NCBI GenBank assembly: GCA_021186555.1 | Contig: JAJKFL010000008.1 | Span: forward strand, 16,423,936-16,487,935 | Origin: Reticulitermes speratus | Lineage: Eukaryota > Arthropoda > Insecta > Blattodea > Rhinotermitidae | Direction of reading: 5' to 3' | DNA: 64,000 nt | In this document: positions 46,865 to 58,159 of the stretch, piece by piece | How positions within the stretch are numbered: position 1 is the first letter of the stretch | Layout of the letters: each line of letters starts with the position of its first letter | The notes under the pieces: model-generated | Told to the model about the DNA's origin: nothing | Databases searched by the model: none | Seen by the model: the letters and a program-made list of their open reading frames with translations, nothing else | Translations under genes and position numbers: made by a program

Positions 46865-49024
46865 CAATTCAATTCAATTCAATTCTGGTTTATTAATGTG
46901 CCGAGTCAACAGCCAGATGGCCAATTACAGAAACAGCACAACATACAAACACAAATAACAATGGACAAGGAACAAAATAAAATAGACAAACACAACAAAA
47001 CAAAAAAATAAACAAACGATAACTACTGAAAGAATTAATAAGAACACCTTAATAAAATGTAATAAAATATTACATATCACTAAATGTAACAAATTGCCTT
47101 CTAAAAACATCCATATTATTACAAATAGAATTTGCCGCGATAACACACCGGCCGGAGGGACAATTTTTATGATATGGGCTAACATAAAACAAAGAAAAGT
47201 CTCGGAGGTTTCGAGTGGGAACTCGTAGACCAATAATGTCTAAGGTAGACGGACAAGATTTGGAACCTAATAAAACATTAATGACAAAAATTGCATCAAG
47301 TTGATGTCTTCTGTCTTGTAAAGTACGTAAATTAAGTACTTGAAGAGCTTTAGCATAACTATAACCATTATTATCGCGGGAAAGGAATCGATTATAACAT
47401 AATGCTACAAACTTCCTTTGAATACGCTCAAGCTTTTTAGCATCGGTAGAAGTAATTGAATTCCATACAACAGAGGCGTACTCTAATTTGGGTCTAACAA
47501 GTGAAAAATATAAAGTCAATAAACAATCAAGAGTAGAAAATGAAAAGGTAATATTACGAATAAGACCCAAAAGCTTGATGGTTTGAGAAAAAATGTAATC
47601 AACATGGGAATGAAAATATAATTTGGAATCAATAAAGACTCCTAAATCCTTAATACAATCCGTACGTGTAATAAAAGAATCCCCAAGTTTATATTTCAAA
47701 AAAAGGGTATTTGTTTTCCTAGAAAAGGTAATGGCTCGAGTTTTGCCAGTATTAAGATTCATAAAATTAGCAGTGCACCAACGTTGTATGGAATCAATAT
47801 CTGATTGCAACTGAGTAGAATCATCAAGTGATGTAATAGCACGAAAAATTTTTATATCATCTGCAAAGAGAAGAAATTTTGAATGCGTTATTACTTTACA
47901 TATATCGTCTATAAATACATTAAATAGCAAAGGCCCTAAAACAGAGCCTTGAGGAACACCCGCAAGTATTCTAAAAGGCGTCGAAAAAATACCAGAAATT
48001 TTCACACACGAAAATCTACCCGATAAATAGCTACAAAACCAGCTAACATAAGCACTTGAGAGTCCAAAGGAACTAAGTTTGTTTAAAAGTAAAGTATGTG
48101 ATACAAGATCAAAAGCACTGCTAAAATCAAAATATATAGCATCAACTTGACGCTGAGACCTGACTAACGGGGCTATATAATCAAGATAATTTACCAAATT
48201 AGAGGTGGTAGACCTTGATTTTATAAAACCGTGTTGACAGCAATTAAGTTTAGGCTGAAGATGATACGAAACGTGATTATATATAACTATTTCAAAAATT
48301 TTAGAAAAATTATTTAAAATTGAAATAGGGCGATAATTAGCAATTATAGTACTGTTGCCTTTTTTAAAAATAGGTACAATAGCAGCTTTCTTCCAGAAAG
48401 AAGGAAACAACTGCTGAGACAAACTGAGATTAAAAATATGCTTCAATAAGGGTACAAAAATGTCAGTACAGCCCTTAATAATAAAGCCTGGAATACCATC
48501 GAGCCCAGCAGATTTAGATGGCTTTAGACGCTTGATAGCTTTACGTACGTCAGCGTCAGTAACCGAAAATACAGATAAATTATCAGAAGAAATATCATCA
48601 AAAGAAGTTTTAATATTAGACGAAACTTTAAAAGCAGTGTTATCATACACCAATTTAAAATGATTAGCAAAGGCTTCAGCGACTTGGTGCGGTTCCACTA
48701 AGTGTGTGCCATCCACCTCGAGTTGAAGAGAATTTGATTTGTTTTTCCTAAAATTAGACACGTAATTCCAAAATTTCCTAGGATTGTTTTTTAAACTTTC
48801 GTCAATAGATTTGAGCCATCTAGATCTATCGATCTTAATAATATTCTTTACAAGCTTCCTATAGTAGGAAAATTTACTATAGTGTACGTAAGACTTATTC
48901 TTTTTAAAACGTTTATGATAATAGTTCTTTTTCAAAATGTAATGCCGCAAAGTGCGAGAAAACCAAGAGGGAAATTTGGAACCTTTAATAGAGCATAGGG
49001 GAATTGATCTATCAATCTATCAAT
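46865..49024 (-). mobile_element. 5'-truncated non-LTR retrotransposon (LINE), CR1/Jockey group
   Basis: A LINE inserted by target-primed reverse transcription. Seen: one long reverse-transcriptase frame, a 3' untranslated stretch of about 190 bp after the stop, and a 3' end of five GAATT units (46861-46885) instead of poly(A). Both ends lie against the same run, aataataataataatt (46849-46864 and 49025-49040). This is either a 16-bp target-site duplication or two parts of a TAA microsatellite that was the target. The 5' end falls in the linker upstream of the reverse transcriptase, so the apurinic endonuclease and any ORF1 are gone, as expected of abortive reverse transcription. A short-repeat tail fits the CR1/L2/Rex/Daphne branch better than classical jockey; the exact clade is inference. 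Confidence 0.9.
47070..49016 (-). CDS. LINE ORF2 fragment: reverse transcriptase and C-terminal region
   Basis: An open frame of 648 codons plus stop with no internal stop. It has no true ATG start: the frame enters at the truncated 5' end, and an in-frame TAG lies just upstream (49017-49019). With residue 1 at position 48950, the motifs in order are a linker with FPSWFSRT just before residue 1, PSKSAGLDGIP (residues 145-154), FKKGN and NYRPISILNNFSKIFE (195-220), the first catalytic aspartate in YFDFSSAFD (D275), GVPQGSVLGPLLF (331-343) and FADD (362-365, catalytic D364 and D365). A thumb/C-terminal segment follows, with KDLGVFIDSKL and RPKLEYASVVW. The catalytic triad is intact. It would synthesise cDNA from its own RNA at a nicked target, but without the endonuclease this copy is not autonomous. 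An unbroken frame in a neighbourhood of decayed repeats suggests a young insertion. Confidence 0.9.
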   Translation of the reverse strand: MDRSIPLCSIKGSKFPSWFSRTLRHYILKKNYYHKRFKKNKSYVHYSKFSYYRKLVKNIIKIDRSRWLKSIDESLKNNPRKFWNYVSNFRKNKSNSLQLEVDGTHLVEPHQVAEAFANHFKLVYDNTAFKVSSNIKTSFDDISSDNLSVFSVTDADVRKAIKRLKPSKSAGLDGIPGFIIKGCTDIFVPLLKHIFNLSLSQQLFPSFWKKAAIVPIFKKGNSTIIANYRPISILNNFSKIFEIVIYNHVSYHLQPKLNCCQHGFIKSRSTTSNLVNYLDYIAPLVRSQRQVDAIYFDFSSAFDLVSHTLLLNKLSSFGLSSAYVSWFCSYLSGRFSCVKISGIFSTPFRILAGVPQGSVLGPLLFNVFIDDICKVITHSKFLLFADDIKIFRAITSLDDSTQLQSDIDSIQRWCTANFMNLNTGKTRAITFSRKTNTLFLKYKLGDSFITRTDCIKDLGVFIDSKLYFHSHVDYIFSQTIKLLGLIRNITFSFSTLDCLLTLYFSLVRPKLEYASVVWNSITSTDAKKLERIQRKFVALCYNRFLSRDNNGYSYAKALQVLNLRTLQDRRHQLDAIFVINVLLGSKSCPSTLDIIGLRVPTRNLRDFSLFYVSPYHKNCPSGRCVIAANSICNNMDVFRRQFVTFSDM

Positions 49025-49144
49025 AATAATAATAATAATTGGATTAACACTTCTAAGCTGCGAACTAGAAAATAAATGTGGAATTTTGGAATGTAATTGA
49101 GTGAAACTACTTAAGAACTGAATTTTTATCAGAGAGCTTGAAAC

Positions 49145-49400
49145 GCTCCGATAAGGGTGCTTGGATCGAGATCTGCTGGACACTATAGCGGCTGGCGTTG
49201 GCATGGTTGACCAGTGTTCGGTTCCGGCAGAGGCAGCGGATTTTTTCTTTGACTGCGCGTCCATACCGTCGCCTGAGCTCGTGTAACCTCCAATCTGGTT
49301 GGTACCGCTGTATCTTTTTTGTGAGTTAGGGCGGCCGGATAGTGAATCCGGCTACCCACTATATCTTGCATAGAAGTTAAGAATACGTACAACCATATGT
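49145..49400 (+). mobile_element. possible old SINE B
   Basis: gacactatagcggctggcgt, gtgttcggttccggcagagg and cagcggattttttctttg follow the SINE B head order. The body is too diverged for a firm call. Confidence 0.3.
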
Positions 49401-49444
49401 CGATCCTTTCACATGTCTTAATGGCACGATGGTTAAGCACAAGT

Positions 49445-50860
49445 TCGACTTCGCTCTATCTGTTATAACTCCAAGTGTCATTTAACGCAGACGTTTGCTT
49501 CTGTAGATAGAATAGAAGACAGTCAATTCGCCATCACTGCGCTGCCTGATACGTAACGCTTTTTTCCCATTTTTCAACCAAACAGCCTCTATTCTTTTGC
49601 TTCCTCAAAATTTCCTCCGGCCTTCTTTTTCATCCCTTTTACACATGTTTCTTTTCTGTAGGCCGCTATTTTATTTTATCCTTTTTTCTCTTTTTCATCT
49701 CTTTCTTCGTTTCCTTTCATTCATCTTGACTGGCAATTGAGTCTCCGACGAACCACAAAGCTTAAATCTGAACCCCCCTAAAAAAAACGAGGATGTGGAA
49801 GCGATATATATAGGCCTATATATAAAGAAAATATCAAACGTGAGTGGAAATTTGAAAACAGCTGAACAAGAAGCCAGCTGCGTCATTGTTGGAGGATTTC
49901 CACACTTACTCGCACATGCGTATAAGATAGACGAAATGGAAACAACGCTGTAAGCTGCTGAGGTCTCTCTGAAGAAGCGAGTGTATTTGTTCCTCACGTT
50001 TTCGAATTTTGTCTTTTAACCAACAGAAGACGAAATCTACCTCCAACTCACGTCTGAAATACGAATTTATATATGTTCTATATTATACCTACTATAAACT
50101 GCAGGCCTGTTCTTAAGAATTTCAATCTGTGGTTTACGTGTCTTGGTTTATTTAACCGAGTTTTAACAACTGCACAAGTTATATTGCGTTCAATGGCAGG
50201 ATGAATTTGAATTGGCGTTGAAGGAAGTCGAAATGGCTTTCCAAAGTATACGTGGGAATTTCCATTGAGGAGCTGAGGAGAATAATAAAAATGTTATTCA
50301 GGTAGGCCTATATATCTGGTCTTCGAGCCCAGAATCAATCCTAATTCTTCCCACTGCACATTGATATCCGTGACCACCGTACCGTGGTTTGAGTTGGCTC
50401 ACGGACATGATAAGCACAATGACACAACTCACGTGACCGATTTGGTTGTTTAAACAGCACCCACTTTGCATCGCATTTCAGAAATTCCCAATTATTGTTC
50501 TGACTGAGACACCAACCGCCATGACTTGTCTTCGTGGGCATTCTCAGCCCATCAAGGCAAATGTTGAGACACTACCTTAAAACTGGCCACGACTGCTCCC
50601 TTACAGTCTTCCCGAATTCATTGTTTGCTGTCATCCAATCACTGAAACCTGTGGAGGAGTCTTAGGTACTGGCAGCAATTCTTATGGTCACACTTAAAAT
50701 CCACTTAAATGGAATTTAATGTCAGATCTAATTTAGTTCTGTGTGACAGAAGGGCATCACATACTGAAACATGAGATGCATTGAGTCGAGTTCAAGGCAT
50801 GCGACGTCTTAAATAAACATTAAAATGTGTTTGCCTTGAGATGTATTGTCTTCGATTTTT
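49445..50860. other. no recognised feature
   Basis: Short frames only; no repeat boundaries seen. Confidence 0.45.
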
Positions 50861-50864
50861 TATA

Positions 50865-51293
50865 TAGTAGGCCCTAGATTTAACGGACTTCGGATTTAAC
50901 GGACAAAAAATTTCTGTACTAAAGGAAAAATTTAGAACCTTTTTTTTATTCGCGAATAGAGCACGCTCAGTTGGGTCAATGAGTGGTGGAAACACTCCAT
51001 TAGTTACATTGTGTAATTGTAGTTTTTGACGTGTTTAATTAAAATAAAATTTGGTTCCTGTCGTAAATTTATTTTTATATTTTTAACAGATGTTTAGTGG
51101 CGTGTATAAATTACTCAATGTACATTATAATAATATTTTATTCATACTTACACATTATAATAACTTTTTAATACATCCTGTACATTGTAAGTTCGTTATT
51201 AATGTATGTTTTTAAAATACATTCGATTTAACGGACTTTCGGCGAAGCGGACACCCCTTCCCCCAATTAGTCCGTTAAATTTAGGGCCTACTT
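50865..51293. mobile_element. pogo/Tigger-type MITE
   Basis: 429 bp. The ends are tagtaggccctagatttaac (left) and aagtaggccctaaatttaac (right, reverse complement), continuing ggac, and TA lies on both sides (50863-50864, 51294-51295). If both outer bases mutated from C, the ends would be the CAGTA of pogo/Tigger elements. A second ggatttaacggac (left) and cgatttaacggac (right, reverse strand of the motif) sit just inside, so each end has a doubled binding-site-like block. No coding content. Confidence 0.85.
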
Positions 51294-51589
51294 TACTGGA
51301 AAATTTTTACCATGCTATTTTCCACATAAACATAATCACAAATAACAGATGCCTTCATGTACAGGTGATACTTTGTTAGCCGCCAGAGATCTCTTCAGCC
51401 TTACATGGAAATCTAGATTCATTACCTTGTTCATAAAAGCCCGCCACCGGACCTTTTCTTCAGCAGAATGAATGCAGTCTACATTATGACACGTTAGGTC
51501 CTTGAGATCAATGCAGATATTATTCAACCCTCTCTTTCTATGAGATTTACGATTGAATGTTGTGCGCTTTTAAAGATATGTGGCCCAAT

Positions 51590-51905
51590 AAAAGATCAAA
51601 ATGGCTGGAGAGTCCGAACTAATGATGTATTACAGGTTGTGTATAGAAAACCAAATATTACAATAAAAGTAAGAAGATTAGAATGAGCTGGTCGTCTGGT
51701 AAGAATGTCTGATGATTGGACCGTAAAGAAATATTTCTGGGGAAACCAGATGGAAGAAGAAAAGCAGGAAGACCAAAATTAAGGTGGTTGGACTGTACTG
51801 AGAATGATCTGAAATAGATGGGTGTCAAGAGATGGAGGAAGAAGGCAGAAGATGATCTGCATGGGCTATCATTCTGCAGGAGGCACTGGTTAAATTATAA
51901 GGACC
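51590..51905 (+). mobile_element. RTE-like LINE C-terminal end, second subfamily
   Basis: Broken frames give GWRVRTNDVLQVVY, RRLE, AGRLVRMSDDWTVKKYF, GRRKAGRPKLRW-like and MGVKRWRKKAEDDLHGL. The MSDDRTVKKVFLGKPDGRRKAGRPKLRWLDCIENDLK wording is a different branch of RTE-like LINEs from the ARMGE copies. At least two stops replace tryptophans (rle-stop-agr and near ENDLK-stop-M). Confidence 0.75.
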
Positions 51906-52314
51906 GTTTGCCAGTGAAGAAGAATTTGTACACTCTTCTCAATTCTCGTATCCATGCCAATTTCCACTCCAATCTTATTCTCCTTGGATTGATCCCTCTA
52001 GTAATACTTGTGTACAAGTTATGAAACTCCCCGTTAAATGTAATTTTCTCCTTCCTCTCCTTACTTTCTCTCTGTGGGGACAAAAATTCCCTCAGCAATT
52101 AGCACTCACCTTAAACTGTTAAAACTTGCAATAACTGTTATAGGCAAGAGGAAAGTAATGCAACTTAGATATTTTATGCCCATTACTATTGTAGTAGGGG
52201 CTTATATATAGCATTAATTTATTTTTCGTGTTTGGATCATAAATATGAGGGGGATATGAGCAGTAGCAAACATAAAATTGTCCCTGTGCTTAAATAAGCA
52301 ATATCCAATAAAGG

Positions 52315-52532
52315 CACAAAAGGTAGTGAAGATATAGCTTCACTCCTTCTTAATCTTTGCCTTCGGGGAAAGAGCCCCCATTACCCATTGAATAGGAGGC
52401 TGGGCGAGCCCCAGATCCGGTCTGGACGCTGCAGACGAAGGTCAAATATGTTAGTCCGCTGAGAATCGAACTCCGATTTCTTGGACGTCTAGCCTTCGCG
52501 TATTTACTACACCGACTGAACTATCCCAGCTC
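52315..52532 (-). mobile_element. SINE B, minus strand
   Basis: The reverse complement starts gctgggatagttcagtcggt (A-box), reaches gagttcgattctc (B-box), then gtccagaccggatctgggg and cgcccagcctcctattcaat, and ends in the decayed 3' part with tagctatatcttcactacct. The order is complete, but no target duplication was found. Confidence 0.75.
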
Positions 52533-52539
52533 CTTATCA

Positions 52540-53425
52540 TTACAAACAGCAAGGGTGTTATATACATTACTTACATAAGTAAGCACGTATTTGATTGTGT
52601 TTGGCTTTCCTTCACTGAATTATTAACACATTTCTCAAGTTTGCAGTGTTTTACTCCGAAGCTGTGACAGTATTGACAGCTAGTGTACAGCACTTACAGG
52701 CCCACTGCTGTCCCTTGACACTTCTATTTAAATTCTAAAACACTGCTTAAGGATTCCAAGTTGAAACGATTCGCTTGTACTGACATTGCTCCCGGCATAC
52801 TCCTAATGTCGACTGCCTAACTCTAGCACTGGGACACGTGTGATGGTAGTCTGTTTCCACCGCTCAGCAATTAATGCTTAATAAGGCTCTGTCACAGCAG
52901 AGGGGTAGTAATTTATTCATGTCCACTTGTTCCAGTTGGCAAAGGCTTCCTTAAATGTACTCTTCAAATCACTCCCGGATCACGGTGTATATATATTATA
53001 TATAATTATATTGAAGCTATTGAGGGAATGGAACCACAGTGCAGTAATCCTACAACTTACAGTAGTTTGTGTTAGGCATACGTACGGCTAATACATGTTT
53101 CAAACTAGTGGTCAGTAACCCGCATCACAGGAACCAACTCCTCAATTGTCATTGAACAATCTACTTTCACGGTGGTCTGACAGTATTCGTATTTACAGAG
53201 AAATATTATAATGCTGCTGGCAGCAGAAGGTAACCTTATTGCTGATGTTATTCTGCCTGTAAAATGACAGCTCCAAGTCTATAAACATCCATTATGCTTA
53301 CTGACTTTATTTTCTATAGAACTCCACAATTCTGATCCATACTAAGGGGTGGTAACTGATGTCATTTTATAATATATCAAAAATTTCTTGTTTCGTTACT
53401 TTGTTTTAATGTTATTTTATCGAAT
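52540..53425. other. no recognised feature
   Basis: AT-rich unique-looking DNA. Confidence 0.45.
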
Positions 53426-53442
53426 GACATATTCATTGACAC

Positions 53443-53750
53443 GGGGGAACGCGGTGGAGCGTTGATTGATGCACTACGCTATAAGCCGGAAGGTTGCGGG
53501 TTGAATTCCTGATGGTGTCATTGGAATTTTTCATTCATATAATCCTTCTGGCCGTACTATGGCCCTGGGGTCGATTCAGCCTCTCACAGAAATGAGTACC
53601 AGGAATATTTCCTGGGGGGGGGGGGGGGGTAAAGGTGGCTGGTGCGTATGGCTGACAATCTTATCACTTTCATGTGCACATTGCCTGGAAATGGGAGCCT
53701 CAACCTCTCCGGAATCCTCAGGGCCTGTACAGGTATTGCTTTACAAACTT
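53443..53750 (+). mobile_element. SINE C, full length
   Basis: Lines up with the 31.1-kb copy: gggggaacgcggtggagcgt head, B-box-like gggttgaattcctgatgg, cattggaatttttcattcat, tatggccctggggtcgattc and ggaaatgggagcctcaacct. The tail is attgctttac. The duplication is tattcattgacac/tattcattgatac (53430-53442 and 53751-53763, 12 of 13). A G run of about 17 at 53611-53628 replaces six G in the other copy. Confidence 0.88.
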
Positions 53751-54889
53751 TATTCATTGATACCCTTGACTTTATTATTTGCGTCATAGCTTTTTGCGAA
53801 ACATCACTTTTACAATATCTAAAACATGAAACTTAAAAGAATGTGTTTGCGGGGGTCGATGTTGTCTTCAAAAACTGATAGTCACCTTCCTGTTAAGTGC
53901 GATGTAAATGACTGTGTTCAGCAAGTTGTGATGTACAATCTTGTGTACCGTGCTTTTGGCGTAACTTATTGTTTGTGAATAGCAGCCTTCTAGTTAATTG
54001 AATCTCCCACTCTTTTTTATAATTTATACACACGTGCAGCCCTTAGGCGAGTACTTAACGAATTATGTGGCCTTCCTGCGGTTTGCAGTTAGCCAGTCCT
54101 GGCCTACTGGATCGTTGCGCGGATGTCAGACAGTCACACGTGGTTCCTGAAATGTCAGATTCCACGAATGGCTCTTGGCAGAGAAGAAAAAGATGAATGC
54201 AGGGAAATGAAAGAGAGCTCATCTTCAGAACAATGTTCGCACTCGTTCCTTCCATTTTCCAATTGTCCTTTATTTTCTTTTTGTTTGCCTCCATTACCAC
54301 ACTTCATTCATCTTCTATTTATTCGTTTCTTTCGATCATAATACTCACCTATTTATGAAGAATATTTTTATCCCAGAAACTTATGTCTCAAATTTATATA
54401 AATTTCATCAAGCTTTTCGCCCAGCATAAGAAAGACTAATAAAACGTAAGTGTGGTGGCAACTGGCCTTATTTATATCAAGTGGCAGACTGCAATATAAA
54501 GCCTAATAAGTGGCAGTGAAAATGAAGTTATTTCGGAGGTAAAGTTTGCAAAGTGAATATTTAAGTTTAATAGCTCATTGTAATTATCTTTCATGTAATA
54601 AATATAATTGTGGGTGGAGTAGAAGTAGATTATTTTGCAAGCTCTGAATTGTTATTTTAAAGAATGGACAACAGTTACAAGTGTCTTAAAACAAGGTGCC
54701 CACGAGTCTATTTGAACTTAAGACCATTGCAGCAAATTGCCAGTTGAGGATATTACGTATCATGTAAGTCGCGTCTTCATGGTTTGATAGCTTAAGTAAT
54801 ACACGTTGAAGACTAGAATTATGAACTTTCTCGTTTTTTAGTTTTCCACATTCTTCTGTCACTGTCTATTCTTAGGTCCCCCCGAAACA

Positions 54890-54970
54890 ACAAATACCCA
54901 CTTGCGCCCCGTAACGTCCCAGAAATTGAGGTCCTCCACAACACAGCGGCAGAAGCCTCAAATCTCGTGA
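54890..54970. mobile_element. family D end fragment
   Basis: cgtaacgtcccagaaattga, ggtcctccacaacacagcgg and cagaagcctcaaatctcg match the outer part of family D. Only one end is present. Confidence 0.4.
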
Positions 54971-54974
54971 GTTT

Positions 54975-57015
54975 TACACCTGTGATAGGAAAGAGATATA
55001 TTTCAGAATGGTTTATGAACATATTTAGTTTTTGTTTAGAAGATGAGATATTCTGAATTAAATTCCAACACACTTCCCCCAAATGTAACCCTAGTTGATT
55101 TCTTAGTGTTCGTCATTTTGATCTGTTATGTCGTTCCCAAATATTTTAAATTCTACATTTGAAAATAATTAGTATCTATCTTTCTATTAAGATTTCATCA
55201 TGCATTCTCATGCTGTGGTATGAACATGGTCTGAGTGTTTTCTGCTCCTATTTCTATACGAACCTCCTTGTCCAGTTCTAGTAACTTTTCTGTGTTTCTC
55301 TGCATAACACTGCCATTACGTGAGATAGAAACTCTGTCCACGACACCATCAGTCTCTCCTGAAAACACTGAAAAACATTTTATGATGAATGAAACTAGAG
55401 TTGATATGTGACAGTTGATTAAGATGTGTCCGTTTAGGAAGTGTATGTTTTATACTCACGACTACATATCATGCCAGGTTTGGACACTCGAGGAAATATG
55501 CTTGGAAGGTAGAAAGATTTTACCTACTTTTACACTCTGAAACAAACCTTCATTTAAATTTCAGATTCTCACAGTAGTAAATGGAAATATATATATACTT
55601 TTTAAATATTTTTATGTTTGTTGGTTTTATTGTTGTTTCTCTTTGTTTTCGCGTTATTTTTTATGTTATAGCTGTGGATATATACGTCTTCCTTTTCTTT
55701 GTATGATAATTCAAATCCTCTCCAGTTTTGCTTTCCCTTTGTCTCTTCTGAGATTACCACTTCTATAAAACAAATAAAAGCAGTTGACAGCAGTGACTGT
55801 CCGCGTCTTTGTTGCTAAAAGCAAAGAAGAGAAAGCATTCTGAGATGAATACATTTCACAATTCTACACACTGTTCCGAATGACATATGCCATTGCCATC
55901 TTGCTGCTTGCATCAAATGTGTGTTGTGTTGTTGCTAAAAGGAACCAAGTGTGACTTCACAGCTGTGAGTCTATATAGCAGACCGCGTGTTATTCGTCCG
56001 TACCAGCGTTAGAGGTCGTCGTCGGTGGGGTGCAAAGTGATAATTTGCAGGGCGTGCTGTATGTGTTTTATTTTACACATTTTGATTTCTTATTTCCATC
56101 ATATAAAACTGAAATACATTTACGTGCCAGACATGTTTCGTCTGTTTAGTTACATTCAGAGGCATCACAATATTCTGAATCAAGCTATTTAGTTTTCATT
56201 AGAACGTTAAATATAAAATTTTTTATGTTTAAGGTTTTAGATTTAAGATTTTAGATTTTAGTATGTCATTAACACATTCTATCAATATCCACAAGTTACT
56301 TGATTTAATGTATGTATCTTTGTATTTCTATGTTTATTCCTGTGGTTTATGTACTACCTTTTGTTGATTCACCTGTTTTCTGTTTGTTGCATCACTCCGA
56401 TCTTATCACGGATTTACGCCGTAGAATTGAATATAGAAGAGACATAATTGCAGTAGTTAAATATAAAAGTCTGTATATGCCATACAGTCCGCTAATTTAC
56501 GTAACACAGTATGTCAGAAACTAACGTACATGCCATTTCTATACTGATATAATAATTAATAATACGTTAGTAAATCAAGTGACATAAGTACGTAGTTGAA
56601 TATTGTTACGTTGTATAGGTGTTAGGCCTGAATCTTAATGTTCAAATGTTTAGATTGAACCTTTGAATGTAAGCCAAGTAATATTGAGTAGTATGATGCT
56701 CTCTGGTGATAGTACAAGAGTCGAAATACGTGGGGAACATAGGCCTACGTGTTTTTTGTTTTGTTTCTGAGAGAGAAAAGAAGTAAATTGCATTGAAAGT
56801 GATCCATTAGAATGAATGTTAAGCTTACAATATGTGTATATGCTTAGTGCTTTAGTCAACTGCAGTTTCGAGTTCTAGTTGTATGAATTAATAGCTCCGA
56901 CATCTTCTACTGTAATGCCTCGGGGCTCTATCCATTCTTCGATTAATTTCATTGTGTACTGTATATTTTTCATTTCTATTACTTTTAGTTTTGTTCATAA
57001 TTAACTGTCACATGC
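54975..57015. other. no recognised gene
   Basis: One decayed stem-loop motif at 56125-56170 (minus). Otherwise no gene-like signal. Confidence 0.4.
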
Positions 57016-57021
57016 ACAAGA

Positions 57022-57046
57022 AATTCTCTTTTTGTTTCAGGTGAGT
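57022..57046 (+). promoter_or_regulatory. possible recursive splice site (acceptor directly followed by donor)
   Basis: ttctctttttgtttcag ends at 57040 and is followed at once by gtgagt. This joins a pyrimidine tract and AG to a strong donor with no exon between, the arrangement of ratchet points in long insect introns. A branch-like ttaact lies about 40 bases upstream. No flanking exons are recognised, and one such site in 128 kb of strand could be chance. Confidence 0.3.
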
Positions 57047-58159
57047 GATTCTAACATGACGGAAACAGAAGATCATCTTCACCAAAGTGATGTGTCCCTG
57101 TGCCTAAAACTAGTGGTATTTCCAGTTTTGCATGGACTTAATTGGTAGAATTTTAATAAGAGTTTGTTTGACATTATATACTGAATTGCTTTGTTAGTGT
57201 CAGTAAACCTCAAGTTTTTAAGACCTTCGGTTTTGTCATACAGACGCTACCCGTAGGTGTAAAACTGTAAGCAAACTGTACTATTGAACAGGCCTGCATT
57301 CTTAAACACAAATTTAGAATTAGATAATTTACAAAATGTTCAGACATGAAGGTTGCTCCAATATTTATAAATTTATGGAAAATATTTACATTTCCAAATT
57401 TTGGAACACTTTTCCTTGCAAACACAAAAATCATCCTAGGCTCATGAATAAGCCGTCATATTTACTCTTTTGTTAGGGAAATCTGGTTTATGAGGAGATA
57501 ATCCTTCTGAGTTCTCCTTACCATTCAGACAATTTTTCTAGCTTCTGACGTGTTTAGTGTCGCTCTGTACATTCATTCTGGGTTTATCCGTTTCGAATCC
57601 CTGCCTAGCAAATATCCGATGGTTGTGGTCAAATTAGCTTATCCTCGTACAGTTATCTGTAGTTTTATTCTAGAGCCGGAGTCATTCTAATGCCTGTATC
57701 AGTGGTAGTAGTTGTAGTAGTAGTAGGTATGGTCATTATGGTGGTAGTATGCTGAAGATAATTTACACTACCATCTACATCGGCTGTGTAGTGTTGAATA
57801 AGATCTGAAAATAATCTTGACTTGTAATCCGAGAGGTAAGTTAAAACAAGGGTGACTTAATATAAAGTATTACATAAACATTAGAAACAACATTATTCGT
57901 GAAATTTTGGACACGAGAAAAATGTAGTGCTCAGTGTTCTGCAATTTTTGTCTTGTTCATACTTTTGGGTTGGGTTAGGTTGGATGCAGTGCCTCAAGAC
58001 ACGGAGGGCTTCTTGTAATATACCGAGACACAAATGCATTACAATTTTCTGATACGTTTATATTCGGCAGCATACTTATACACAAGTAGCTGTTCTCTGA
58101 TTTTGACCGAAAACCCCAAAGAAGTTTACGCTTAAATTTATATGTGATGTTATTGTCCA

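Noticed and set aside
57041-57120. First coding exon starting at the ATG at 57056
   Set aside because: The acceptor, ATG and possible donors at 57113 or 57116 fit, but only about 20 codons with no known motif; the adjoining GTGAGT makes the recursive-site reading as good.
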